From Paenibacillus sp. FSL K6-1096 (GTDB lineage: Bacteria > Bacillota > Bacilli > Paenibacillales > Paenibacillaceae): 64,000 bases of DNA. Positions 1 through 8,303 of the stretch are shown here, in pieces. The stretch spans positions 4,712,001 through 4,776,000 of the forward strand of contig NZ_CP150274.1 of assembly GCF_037977055.1 (NCBI RefSeq), given 5' to 3'. The stretch's first letter is position 1; the number at the start of each line of letters is the position of its first letter. Both the position numbers and the translations under genes were made by a program. The notes below the pieces were generated by a model. That model searched no databases and was not told where the DNA came from. It saw nothing but the letters and a program-made list of their open reading frames with translations.

Positions 1-324
1 CAGGAGGACTTCTCCGCACTGGGTGTGAAGAACGAGCGGTGCCTGGAGATCATCAGCCAATATGAGCAGGAAGCCGGTTATCTGCTGGATCCGCATTCGG
101 CCTGCGGTGTAGCCGCCAGCGAGCAGTTCGGCACGCCTGACGAGACAAGCATCGCCTTCGCGACGGCGCATCCGGCCAAGTTCGACGAGGCGATCAAGTT
201 GACGGGCATCAAGCAGGAGTTCCCGGCGCAGATCGCGGCCCTGTTCGAGCAGCCGCAGCATCAGGTGGTCGTCGATCATGACAAGGCGGAGATTGTGCGC
301 CAGCTTGTGGCTTTTTACGGTTAA
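1..324 (+). CDS. thrC: Threonine synthase, C-terminal fragment
   Basis: Only the last 107 residues lie in the window; the reading frame is open from base 1, so the gene starts upstream. Threonine synthase is a pyridoxal-phosphate enzyme that turns O-phosphohomoserine into threonine in the cytoplasm. The fragment shows the C-terminal signatures of the long (yeast/E. coli-like) form: LDPHSACGVAA followed by FATAHPAKF. The spacing between these two motifs and the stop fits the family. A methionine-like GTG codon at base 25 is internal and not a start. Identification is from remembered motifs; the catalytic lysine is outside the window. A hairpin follows 37 bases after the stop. Confidence 0.88.
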   Translation, partial: QEDFSALGVKNERCLEIISQYEQEAGYLLDPHSACGVAASEQFGTPDETSIAFATAHPAKFDEAIKLTGIKQEFPAQIAALFEQPQHQVVVDHDKAEIVRQLVAFYG

Positions 325-360
325 AATAGGGTGCGGGTGCAGGTAGGCCCGCGCATGCAG

Positions 361-389
361 ACAGCCCCCGCCGGGATGGTGGGGGCTGT
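361..389 (+). terminator. Hairpin after threonine synthase gene
   Basis: ACAGCCCCC and GGGGGCTGT form a perfect 9-base stem around an 11-base loop just downstream of the stop codon. Only TT follows the stem instead of a full T run, so termination may be weak or factor-assisted. Confidence 0.55.
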
Positions 390-426
390 TCGGCGTGCGG
401 CCCGGTGTATGTGTAACGGATGTGCG

Positions 427-616
427 TTTAATTGCAATCCGTACATCTAAATCGTCGGATACACCGCCGAATATCCGTTTAGATGTATTTGCTGCAACTA
501 AAATTCCGGCTGTACCCGGGATCTCACCCTTCAGGCAAAATTTAGTTGTACAAACTGCAGGTAGAAGAGGAAAACCCTCCGGTTTGCTGTTTTTAATTGT
601 ACAGACTGCAACTATC
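427..616. repeat. Four-palindrome array, class A (copy 1)
   Basis: Four interrupted palindromes, each 10-base arm, 5-base centre, 10-base arm, lie at 427-451, 478-502, 541-565 and 592-616. Their centres (439, 490, 553, 604) are 51, 63 and 51 bases apart. Arms read TTTARWTGTA or its variants against TGCAACTAAA. Centres are ATCCG, TTTGC, CAAAC and CAGAC, so the last two are purine-rich while TTTGC is pyrimidine-rich. The spacers match those of the 41.6 kb array read on the other strand (20 of 25 bases in one spacer). The element sits between the threonine synthase hairpin and a 40-base tandem repeat. No reading frame, transposase or direct target duplication is visible. Function unknown. Confidence 0.85.
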
Positions 617-636
617 CCCGAAAGCGTTCGCTCTGA

Positions 637-1030
637 CCACTGCCCATTGCTCCTCGCCCACTACCATTGCGCCTGCTGATTGCTCCCCGCCCACTGCCTA
701 CTGCCATTGCGCTTGCTGATTGTTTACCGTCCACTGTCCGCTACTATTGCGCCTGCTGATTGCTCCCGGCCCACTGCCCGCTACCATTGCGCCTGAGTGA
801 TTGCTCCCCGCCCACTGCCTACTACCATTGCGCCTGCTGATTGTTCACCGTCCACTGCCTACTACCATTGCCCATTGCCCACTGCCCACTACCATTGTGC
901 TTGCTGATTGTTTACCGTCCACTGCCCACTACCATTGCGCTTGCTGATTGTTCACCGTCCACTGCTCACTACCATTGCGCCAGCTGATTGCTCCCCGCCC
1001 ACTGCCCACTTCTCCCTTCCACTGCGCCTA
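637..1030. repeat. 40-base tandem repeat (minisatellite)
   Basis: About nine imperfect copies of a 40-base unit built on CCACTGCCYACTACCATTG, then CGCYTGCTGATTG. Copies of CCACTG start at 691, 731, 771, 812, 852, 879, 919, 959 and 999, giving periods of 40, 40, 41, 40, 27, 40, 40 and 40. The 27-base step comes from an aberrant unit near 865-880. The plus strand is strikingly poor in G. There are no unique spacers, so this is not a CRISPR array. No gene is supported within it. Confidence 0.9.
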
Positions 1031-1048
1031 ACCTGCTTCCACCTGGCG

Positions 1049-1237
1049 GGTAATTGCATTTTGTACAGTAGAAAGTCGCCAAAACACCTCCAAAATCGAT
1101 TCTGTTGTATTTCATACAGCAGAATGATGTGGGATGGCTTGATACAAGCCAAAACTCCAAATTCTAGTGTACAAAATACAATAGAATGGCTAAAAAGGAG
1201 CTCTCTACCGGATTCTATTGTACGAAGTACAATTGCA
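1049..1237. repeat. Four-palindrome array, class B (copy 1)
   Basis: Palindromes at 1049-1073, 1100-1124, 1162-1186 and 1213-1237 have centres at 1061, 1112, 1174 and 1225, spaced 51, 62 and 51. The arms are of the TTCTATTGTA / TACAATAGAA type, unlike the TTTAG arms of the array at 427. Centres are TTTTG, TTTCA, CAAAA and CGAAG: the first two are near reverse complements of the last two, so the whole array has rough dyad symmetry. The second and third palindromes have 9 of 10 arm bases paired. The array lies between two unrelated tandem repeats. Confidence 0.85.
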
Positions 1238-1255
1238 GGCCCCGCTGGAGGAGGG

Positions 1256-1540
1256 GGATGGAGCGGTTGGAGTGGGGCGACCCGGTGGGAGGGCGCATGC
1301 TCCGATTGGAGTCAGATGACGCTGTGTGGGGAGGGGGCGTGGTCCGGTTGGAGTGGGGCGACCGGTGGGAGGGGGCATGGTCCGATTGGAGTCAGATGAT
1401 GCTGTGTGGGGAGGGGGCGTGGTCCGGTTGGAGTGGGGCGACCGGTGGGAGGGGGCATGGTCCGATTGGAGTCAGATGACGCCCTGTGGGGATGCATGAC
1501 CGGGTTAGAGTTGGACGACTCGGTGGGGTGGACCAATGCC
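1256..1540. repeat. 80-base higher-order tandem repeat
   Basis: GGTCCGGTTGGAGTGGGG recurs at 1341 and 1421, with a diverged copy at about 1260, giving periods of about 80-81. Each 80-base unit is itself two diverged half units of about 38 and 42 bases, both beginning GGTCCGRTTGGAGT, so the tract alternates A and B halves. A decayed further half unit is visible to about 1540. The plus strand is very G-rich. Open frames run through it on both strands only because the period and base bias avoid stops; I see no coding evidence. Confidence 0.85.
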
Positions 1541-1750
1541 CTCATAGACCACCGACAGCAGGCGAAGAGGGTTTGCACTCAGGTGCATTTTTTCACAAGC
1601 GGAATCTAGCGGAATTTGTCGGAAAATACGGCAGAAAAGTGGACAGACCTACCACGGAGTGAGAAAATAGCAGTTGAGTGAAGTGAATCAAGCTGATGTT
1701 ATCATGTGAAACCTATAAATTCGTACATTATAAAAAGGACGGGATCATTC

Positions 1751-2737
1751 ATGACAATTCGTTTCGGGGTCGTAGGGACTAACTGGATTACTGACCGATT
1801 CATTCAGGCGGGACTGGAGAACGAGGAGTTCCTGCTCACGGCTGTGTATTCCCGCACAGAGGAGAAGGGGCAGGCCTTCGCAGCCAAGTATGCCGGAGCT
1901 TCGATCTACACGGATCTGGAGCAGATGGTATCCAGCAGTGAGGTGGATGCAGTGTACATCGCCAGCCCGAACTCCATGCACGCGGAACAGGCGATCATAT
2001 GTATGAATCACGGCAAGCATGTGCTCTGTGAGAAGCCGGCGGCCTCCAACAGCCGCGAGCTGAAGGCGATGATCGAAGCGGCGCGCAGCAATGATGTGCT
2101 GTTCATGGAAGCGATGAAGTCTACGTTCATGCCGAATTTCGGCGTGATCCGGGACAATCTGTATAAGCTGGGGCAGGTTCGGCGGTATTTTGCCGGGTAT
2201 TGTCAATATTCGTCCAGATATGATGCCTACCGCCAAGGGACCGTGCTGAATGCCTTCAATCCCGAGTACTCCAATGGTTCGCTGATGGATCTGGGCATCT
2301 ATTGCCTGTATCCGATGGTGGTTTTGTTCGGCAAGCCGGATTCAGTGAAGGCGCTAGGCCTGATGCTCGGTTCGGGCGTGGACGGCGAAGGCAGCATGGT
2401 GATGCGCTACCCGGACATGGGGGCCGTGATTATGCATTCCAAAATTGCTGATTCCTACCTGCCGGCAGAGATTCAAGGAGAGAACGGAACGATGGTGATC
2501 GACAAGATCAACCAGCCCTACCAGGTCAAAATCCACTACCGCGACGGAACCGTCGAGGAGCTTACGCTCCCGCAGGTATATGAGTCGATGTATTATGAGG
2601 TGCAGGAGTTCATTGAGCTGCTAAAGAGCGGCCGCAGGGAGAGTGAGATCAACAGCCATGCCAATTCCCTGGCGGTGGCCGAGCTGATGGAAGAGGCGAG
2701 AGCCCAGATCGGCCTGCGGTATGCTTCGGATCTCTAG
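1751..2737 (+). CDS. Gfo/Idh/MocA family NAD(P)-dependent oxidoreductase
   Basis: 328 residues, probably a cytoplasmic sugar or polyol dehydrogenase acting with NAD(P). The N-terminus (RFGVVGTNWITDRF) is a Rossmann dinucleotide-binding strand-loop-helix, and CEKPAAS near residue 95 is the family EKP motif whose lysine takes part in catalysis. The C-terminal half is the alpha/beta domain typical of the family. The chosen ATG has AAAAAGGACGGG about 8 bases upstream; an in-frame upstream extension lacks a better site. A radical SAM gene follows after 49 bases. The substrate cannot be read from sequence. It is a distant relative of the second oxidoreductase at 39.5 kb. Confidence 0.88.
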   Translation: MTIRFGVVGTNWITDRFIQAGLENEEFLLTAVYSRTEEKGQAFAAKYAGASIYTDLEQMVSSSEVDAVYIASPNSMHAEQAIICMNHGKHVLCEKPAASNSRELKAMIEAARSNDVLFMEAMKSTFMPNFGVIRDNLYKLGQVRRYFAGYCQYSSRYDAYRQGTVLNAFNPEYSNGSLMDLGIYCLYPMVVLFGKPDSVKALGLMLGSGVDGEGSMVMRYPDMGAVIMHSKIADSYLPAEIQGENGTMVIDKINQPYQVKIHYRDGTVEELTLPQVYESMYYEVQEFIELLKSGRRESEINSHANSLAVAELMEEARAQIGLRYASDL

Positions 2738-2786
2738 CGTAACGGGCGAACTGGCCTGCATTTACTATTGAAATGGGGAGCAGAAC

Positions 2787-3662
2787 TTGAAGACGTTCAA
2801 AAAGGTATACATCGAGATTACAAGCGTCTGCAACCTGGCGTGCAGCTTCTGTCCGCCCACGGAACGGCAGAAGAACTTCATGAAGCTGGAGACCTTCAAT
2901 ATGATCCTCGATGAGATCAAACCGCACAGCAATCACATCTATCTCCATGTCAAAGGCGAGCCGCTGCTGCACCCGAAGCTGGGCGAGCTGCTCGATGCCG
3001 CTCATGCCAAGGGCTTCAAGGTGAACATTACGACCAACGGGACGCTGATCCATAAAGCGGGGCCGAAGCTGCTCGGCAAGCCGGCGCTGCGGCAGATGAA
3101 CTTCTCGCTGCACAGCTTCGACGGCCATGCCGGCTCCGAGAACCGCGAGGGCTATCTCGCGGAGATTATACAGTTCGTCCGGGAGATCTCGGCGCGCGGC
3201 GTCATTGTCTCGTTCCGGCTGTGGAATCTGACCGAGGACAACCGCACCAATCTGGAGAAGCAGCGCAACCGCGAGACGCTGGCCCTGCTGGAGGAGGCCT
3301 TTGGACTCGACTACCGGATTGAGGAGAAGGTCGTTCCCGGCAGCGGAGTGAAGATCGCCCCGCGTGTATATCTGAACCAGGACCATGAGTTCAAATGGCC
3401 CGCCCTGCATGAGCCGGAGGATGACGGCAAGGGCTTCTGCCACGCGCTGCGCAGCCAGGCGGCGGTGCTGGTGGACGGTACGGTGGTTCCCTGCTGCCTC
3501 GACGGCGAAGGCGTTATCAAGCTGGGCAATATCCATGAGCAGCCGTTCTCGGAGATTGTCGAGGGGGAGCGGGCGAACAATCTGTACTACGGCTTTTCCC
3601 GGCGGGAGGCTGTGGAGGAGCTGTGCCGCAAATGCGGCTACCGGCAGCGGTTCGGAACTTAG
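2787..3662 (+). CDS. Radical SAM/SPASM-domain protein
   Basis: 291 residues. The N-terminus carries the radical SAM cluster motif CNLACSFC (Cys15, Cys19, Cys22), which binds the 4Fe-4S centre that cleaves S-adenosylmethionine. The C-terminus has a short SPASM-like cysteine set (FCHAL, PCCLDG, then CRKCGY at the end) that would hold one auxiliary cluster. Such proteins often modify peptides or act on sugars and cofactors. Translation starts at TTG with GGGGAG six bases upstream; no ATG fits the cluster motif. I found no small peptide gene beside it. The neighbouring oxidoreductase upstream on the same strand could share a pathway, but that is inference. Confidence 0.85.
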   Translation: MKTFKKVYIEITSVCNLACSFCPPTERQKNFMKLETFNMILDEIKPHSNHIYLHVKGEPLLHPKLGELLDAAHAKGFKVNITTNGTLIHKAGPKLLGKPALRQMNFSLHSFDGHAGSENREGYLAEIIQFVREISARGVIVSFRLWNLTEDNRTNLEKQRNRETLALLEEAFGLDYRIEEKVVPGSGVKIAPRVYLNQDHEFKWPALHEPEDDGKGFCHALRSQAAVLVDGTVVPCCLDGEGVIKLGNIHEQPFSEIVEGERANNLYYGFSRREAVEELCRKCGYRQRFGT

Positions 3663-3763
3663 GCCTAAACTGGACCGAAGCCGGTGCATACCGGTAAGGC
3701 AACAAGGTGAGACTGTAGAGAGAATCATTCAGCAAGGCCGGATCATACGAAAAGAGGGAATAG

Positions 3764-4438
3764 ATGGCTACTATACTTGTTGCAGACGACGATGCGAATA
3801 TCCGCGAGCTTGTCTGCCTATTTCTGCGTAATGACGGATTTGACACCGCCGAAGCGGCAGACGGCCAAGAGGCGCTGGCGGTCTACGCCAGAACACAGGT
3901 GGATCTGGTCATCCTGGATATTATGATGCCGGTAATGGACGGCTGGGCGCTGTGCAAGGAGCTGCGCAGAGCGGACCCGGAGCTGCCGCTGTTAATGCTG
4001 ACGGCGAAGGGCGAGACCTGGGAGAAGGTGAAGGGATTCGAGCTGGGGACGGATGATTACCTGACTAAGCCCTTCGATCCGCTGGAGCTGACAGTCCGCG
4101 TCAGGGCCTTGCTGAAGCGCTCCGGGATCGGCAAGTCGCAGATGATCCGCTTCGGCGGAGTCACCCTGGACCGGCAGACTTATAAGGTGATGAACGGGAG
4201 TGAAGCGCTGTCCCTGCCGCTGAAGGAATTCGAGCTGCTGTACAAGCTGGCCGGGACACCGGGGCAGGTCTATACCCGCGAGCAGCTGATCGACCAGATC
4301 TGGGGCATCGATTACGCCGGGGATGACCGGACGGTGGATGTACATATCAAGCGCCTGCGGGAACGGTTCGCGGGGGCGGCGGATTTCCGGATCGAGACCG
4401 TTCGCGGGCTGGGCTACCGGCTTGAGGTTAACGAATGA
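3764..4438 (+). CDS. OmpR-family response regulator
   Basis: 224 residues: receiver domain (about 1-118) with acidic pocket DDD at 8-10, phospho-acceptor Asp52 in VILDIMMP and Lys in LTKPF near 102, then an OmpR/PhoB winged-helix DNA-binding domain (about 130-224) ending in TVRGLGYRLE. It should be phosphorylated by the kinase encoded next, whose ATG overlaps this stop (ATGA). An AGAGGG site precedes the ATG by five bases. Target genes are unknown. Confidence 0.93.
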   Translation: MATILVADDDANIRELVCLFLRNDGFDTAEAADGQEALAVYARTQVDLVILDIMMPVMDGWALCKELRRADPELPLLMLTAKGETWEKVKGFELGTDDYLTKPFDPLELTVRVRALLKRSGIGKSQMIRFGGVTLDRQTYKVMNGSEALSLPLKEFELLYKLAGTPGQVYTREQLIDQIWGIDYAGDDRTVDVHIKRLRERFAGAADFRIETVRGLGYRLEVNE

Positions 4439-5802
4439 TCAAATCCCTCTATACCCGCGTGGTTTTGACCTTCCTGGTCTCCGTAATCGGGGGGACGGTG
4501 ATCTCCTTCTATCTGGCGATATGGATCTATAGGGATCAATTGAACGAGAATCTGCAGGTTTCCCTGTTGCGCTTTGCGCAAGATATCGTGCGGATCTATG
4601 AGAGCTTCCCGCTCAATGAAGCTGACAAATTCGTAAGCGGCATGAAGCAGCTTGAGACCTACCATGTACGGATTTACGATGAGAACGGCGGGGTTCAATC
4701 TTACGGCGGGCCTGACGGAATGAAGCTGGAGACCGTCACTGCGGAGCAATTGAAGCAGGTGCTGGCCGGCAGCATCGTTCAGGTTAATCCGACCGGCATC
4801 TCGATTAGCCTGCTGGGGCTGCAATTAATGACGGATACGGGAAAAAAGGCATTGTTCGTCGAGCCTGTCGGCCCGCCGTCCGGCACTTTTGTGATCAAAT
4901 GGCTGCTGAATTTCGCGGTGTATTCGCTGGTAACCGGCAGTCTGTTCATTCTGGTGGCAGCGGTGTTCCTGGTCCGGCCGATCAAGAAGCTGACCGCCGC
5001 AACCCGCCGGATTGCCGCCGGAGACTTCAACGTGAAGCTGAATATCAAGCAGAACGGGGAGCTGGGCACCCTCGCCCGCAGCTTCGAAGAGATGACGCAA
5101 GATCTGCAGCAGCTGGAGCAGCTGCGCCGTGACTTCGTGTCGAATGTATCCCATGAGGTGCAGTCGCCGCTGACCTCCATCTCCGGGTATGCGCGGGCGC
5201 TGAAGCAGATGGATATCCCGGAGAGTGAGCGCAACCGGTATCTGGATATCATCATCGGCGAAGCAGAACGGATGTCCAAGATGAGCGACAGTCTGCTGAA
5301 GCTAAGCCTGCTGGAATCACAGTCCCGGCAGCTGCAGTTCACCACCTTCAGCCTGGATGAACAGATCAGAAGGGTGATCCTGGCCCTGCAGCCGCAGTGG
5401 TCCTCCCGGGGCATCACCTTCGAGCTTGATCTGGAGGCCGGTACACTGACGGGGGATGCAGACCAGTTGAATCAGGTCTGGATGAACCTGCTGGGGAACA
5501 GCATCAAGTTCTCCGGGGATGGGGGAGTGATAAGTGTTCATGCGTGGCAGGATTACAAAGGTGTGACCGTTCGTGTGTCCGACACCGGCATCGGGATTAG
5601 CCCAGAGGACCAGAAGCGGATCTTCGAGCGCTTCTTCAAGGCGGACCGCTCCCATAGCCGGAAGTATAACGGCAGCGGAATGGGACTGGCCATCGTGAAG
5701 CAGATTATTCTGCTGCATCAAGGGGATATCCGGGTCGAGAGTGAGCTTGGCGCAGGCACAAGCTTCATTGTCACGCTGCCGCTTAATACACCGGCGAATT
5801 AG
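4435..5802 (+). CDS. Membrane sensor histidine kinase with HAMP domain
   Basis: 455 residues. Order: transmembrane helix about 7-29, extracytoplasmic sensor about 30-155, second helix about 157-180, HAMP linker to about 232, dimerisation/phospho-acceptor domain with His240 in NVSHEVQSP, then the ATPase domain with N box NLLGNSIKFS, G1 box DTGIGIS and G2 box NGSGMGLAIV. It would autophosphorylate on His240 and pass phosphate to the regulator encoded just upstream, with which it overlaps by four bases. The H-box has Gln in place of the usual Arg/Lys (HEVQSP rather than HELRTP). The stimulus is unknown. Confidence 0.93.
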   Translation: MIKSLYTRVVLTFLVSVIGGTVISFYLAIWIYRDQLNENLQVSLLRFAQDIVRIYESFPLNEADKFVSGMKQLETYHVRIYDENGGVQSYGGPDGMKLETVTAEQLKQVLAGSIVQVNPTGISISLLGLQLMTDTGKKALFVEPVGPPSGTFVIKWLLNFAVYSLVTGSLFILVAAVFLVRPIKKLTAATRRIAAGDFNVKLNIKQNGELGTLARSFEEMTQDLQQLEQLRRDFVSNVSHEVQSPLTSISGYARALKQMDIPESERNRYLDIIIGEAERMSKMSDSLLKLSLLESQSRQLQFTTFSLDEQIRRVILALQPQWSSRGITFELDLEAGTLTGDADQLNQVWMNLLGNSIKFSGDGGVISVHAWQDYKGVTVRVSDTGIGISPEDQKRIFERFFKADRSHSRKYNGSGMGLAIVKQIILLHQGDIRVESELGAGTSFIVTLPLNTPAN

Positions 5803-5806
5803 ATAA

Positions 5807-6074
5807 GTTCTTCCGTTCATCCTCTGTTCATATTACCGTCACGGAGAGTACATTTTCATTGTGGGAATTGACAGCAGTGTGCCGAACCAAGGGGGCTTGG
5901 ATGATAAAATACCGGTGGGGACGCTTAAGTTCCTCGACAAATCCGGCATCATGAGATTGCTCCAAAAGATAGCATATCAAGGAGAATTTCACAGAAGCCC
6001 AGGCGCTGGCCTTCTCCAAAGAGATTGCCAAGGATTACAGGGAGTTCATGGCAGGCCCTGAAATGATACAATAG
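5807..6074 (+). pseudogene. Frameshifted gene remnant
   Basis: Two adjoining reading frames look protein-like but are out of phase. Frame 2 reads YYRHGEYIFIVGIDSS and continues to LLQKIAY near 5980; frame 3 then reads ENFTEAQALAFSKEIAKD and on to a TAG at 6072. A one-base shift near 5975-5985 would join them into about 85 residues. There is no start codon with a ribosome binding site, so this is probably the decayed 3-prime end of a gene that lost its front part, just after the kinase stop. The family is not recognised; the start of frame 2 faintly recalls effector-binding domains. A strong hairpin follows at 6093. Confidence 0.4.
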
Positions 6075-6092
6075 AGAAAGAGCTATACGCAG

Positions 6093-6128
6093 CCGCAGGC
6101 TTCTATAGAGAAGCTTGCGGTTTGTTCA
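6093..6128 (+). terminator. Rho-independent terminator
   Basis: CCGCAGGCTTC pairs with GAAGCTTGCGG (one G-T wobble) around TATAGA, followed by TTTGTTC. It closes the unit of the two-component pair and gene remnant and isolates the methyltransferase gene. Confidence 0.75.
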
Positions 6129-6208
6129 ATTCAACCCAGCAGCTGATTCAAACCGCCGGTAACAGGGCTATTGTATAGGGATTGTTATTTACATAGGGAG
6201 GCTTGTCT

Positions 6209-8302
6209 ATGCTGAAATCATTGCAGGCTATTGAAGCATACCGTGAAGGGAAGCAGATTGCCGGAACAGAGGCTCCGTGGCTGGAGTACATTGTACAGGC
6301 AGAGCAGACGATTGTGAATCTGGAGCGGGTGGAGTCGCTGCAGTCGCTGGAGCAGCAGAATCCGGTGCTGGATTATGTAGAGCGGAGTCTGCGGGTGTTG
6401 GACAGCCTGCCGCTGTCCTACTGGATTAAGGAGCTGGCGGAGGAGACGCTGGTCTGGTCAGAGACGGCCAAGGGCGGCACGGTCCGGCAGCGCCGGGGCT
6501 GGCAGGCGGAAGGCATTAATATCTTCGTTCATAATATCGGCTCCGCCCAGTTGTACCGCAGGTATGCGGAGGGGCTGAAGCAGGAGGCGGCAGGCTCCAG
6601 GGAGAAAAGACTGGTTGTACATACACTGATCGAAACGCACGGGCTGATCGGCCAACAGATCCGCGGCGAGGTGCCGCCCGCCGTCAATCTTCCCTTATCC
6701 GGGCTGGTGGAGCACGGCCTGCTGAGTGCAGATGAGCTGGAGCGGCTGCTGTTCGCACTGAATCACTGCATTATCTCGGCGGTATCCCCGGAGCTGTGGC
6801 AGGAGGTCCGCCCCCGGGTGATGGAGCTGATTGCCGTCATCGCCGCCGGGAAGCTGGTGCTGGAAGTGCCGATGAAGGAGCGCCTGCGCCGGATGCGCGC
6901 CGGGTCGATTGCACAGGGCGAGGACTACGAAGCGGAATGGGACCGGCTGCTGCAGGAGGGCTTCCTCCCGGATACTCTGGAGCCGCTCCAGCCCATGACC
7001 TTCTGGTATGTGGAATCGGCGCTGCAGACCTTCTCGCTGGAGCAGTTCCTGAAGGTGATGAGCCTGGTGGCCGGAAGCCGCCCGCAGGAGGTGAGCCATC
7101 TCAGCTTCGAGGCGGTCATGAACAGCATTTATTATGATTATAAGGGCAGCAAGAAGATCAACGTGTACAAGAAACGGATTATTGAGAAATACCTCGCGGA
7201 GCTGAGCTGGGAGGAGATCTATAGCGGAAAGACGCCTTCCGGCAGCAATCCGCATCTGGTGCACCGGCTGTTGCGGAAGGAGCATCTGCCGGATACGCTG
7301 TTCTTCCAGTTCGAATTCTCCCCGGCAGCGGAGAAGCTGATCGAATTCTGCATGGAGGCCGAGAAGTCGGCGCTGTATGAACGGGCCGTCCTGCTGCTGT
7401 TCGACCTGTTCGGTCTGCGGCGGGATGCCTTCGACCGCTTCCATAATGAGGACACCTACTTAAGCCAGATGAATGATACGGCAGATTATAAGGCGGTCAT
7501 TCTGGACTACGTGACCGGGCGGAAGGTGCTGGACATCGGTCCCGGCGGCGGGGTGCTGCTGGACCTGATTGAAGAACGGATGCCGGAGGCTGTGCCGGTG
7601 GGCATTGATATCTCCAGCAATGTAATCGAAGCGCTGCGGCAGCGCAAGCAGCGGGAGGGCCGCCGCTGGGAGGTGCTCCAGGGGGATGCGCTGAATCTGA
7701 AGGATTACGTGGAGCCGGGGACGGTGGATACAGTGATTTTCTCATCGATTCTGCATGAGCTGTATTCCTATGTGCCGCTGGGCGGGCAGAAGTTCAATCA
7801 TGACACGGTGGCGGCAGCGCTGGCCAGCGCCTTCGGGGTTCTGGCGGACGGCGGGGCGATCATTATCCGCGACGGGATTATGAGCGAGCCGGAGGATGAG
7901 CTGCGCCGGGTACGGTTCCTGGAGGCGGACGGGATGGCGTGGCTGGAGCGGTATGCGGAGGATTTTGCCGGACGGCCTATCCGTTACGAGAAGCTTGGCC
8001 CGCAGGAGGTCCGCCTGCCGGTGAATGATGCTATGGAATTCCTGTATACCTACACCTGGGGGGAAGAAGCCTACATCCATGAGGTTCAGGAGCAGTTCGG
8101 TTACTTCACTCCGTCGCAGTACGCGGCATTCATTGTGCAGACGCTGGGAGACCGCGCGAAGATTGAGGTGTTCCGCCACTACCTGCAGGAGGGGTACACG
8201 GAGGCGCTGGAGAACAGGGTGGTTATGATGGACGATAACGGGCAGTCTGTGCCTTTGCCGGACAGCACATGCTTTATTGTAATCCGTAAGGAGGCAAGCT
8301 GA
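6209..8302 (+). CDS. Large protein with C-terminal class I SAM methyltransferase domain
   Basis: 697 residues. From about residue 430 there is a class I S-adenosylmethionine methyltransferase: motif I KVLDIGPGGG at about 438-447, GIDIS at the end of strand 2, GDALNL near 492 and VIFSSILHEL near 507-516. The first 430 residues are hydrophilic, rich in Glu, Leu and Arg, and match no family I can name; this part may bind the substrate. No signal peptide or membrane helix is visible. The ATG lies 7 bases after GGGAGG; an upstream TTG is too close to that site. The next gene, a response regulator, starts two bases after this stop, so both are probably co-transcribed. Substrate unknown. Confidence 0.8.
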   Translation: MLKSLQAIEAYREGKQIAGTEAPWLEYIVQAEQTIVNLERVESLQSLEQQNPVLDYVERSLRVLDSLPLSYWIKELAEETLVWSETAKGGTVRQRRGWQAEGINIFVHNIGSAQLYRRYAEGLKQEAAGSREKRLVVHTLIETHGLIGQQIRGEVPPAVNLPLSGLVEHGLLSADELERLLFALNHCIISAVSPELWQEVRPRVMELIAVIAAGKLVLEVPMKERLRRMRAGSIAQGEDYEAEWDRLLQEGFLPDTLEPLQPMTFWYVESALQTFSLEQFLKVMSLVAGSRPQEVSHLSFEAVMNSIYYDYKGSKKINVYKKRIIEKYLAELSWEEIYSGKTPSGSNPHLVHRLLRKEHLPDTLFFQFEFSPAAEKLIEFCMEAEKSALYERAVLLLFDLFGLRRDAFDRFHNEDTYLSQMNDTADYKAVILDYVTGRKVLDIGPGGGVLLDLIEERMPEAVPVGIDISSNVIEALRQRKQREGRRWEVLQGDALNLKDYVEPGTVDTVIFSSILHELYSYVPLGGQKFNHDTVAAALASAFGVLADGGAIIIRDGIMSEPEDELRRVRFLEADGMAWLERYAEDFAGRPIRYEKLGPQEVRLPVNDAMEFLYTYTWGEEAYIHEVQEQFGYFTPSQYAAFIVQTLGDRAKIEVFRHYLQEGYTEALENRVVMMDDNGQSVPLPDSTCFIVIRKEAS

Positions 8303-8303
8303 A

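Noticed and set aside
637..1030. Possible CRISPR array (regular 40-base repeat)
   Set aside because: The repeat is contiguous with no unique spacers, and no cas-like gene is in the window.
908..1609. Overlapping open frames of 60-160 codons on both strands
   Set aside because: They run through minisatellite DNA, lack ribosome binding sites and give repetitive, biased peptides; the openness follows from the repeat composition.
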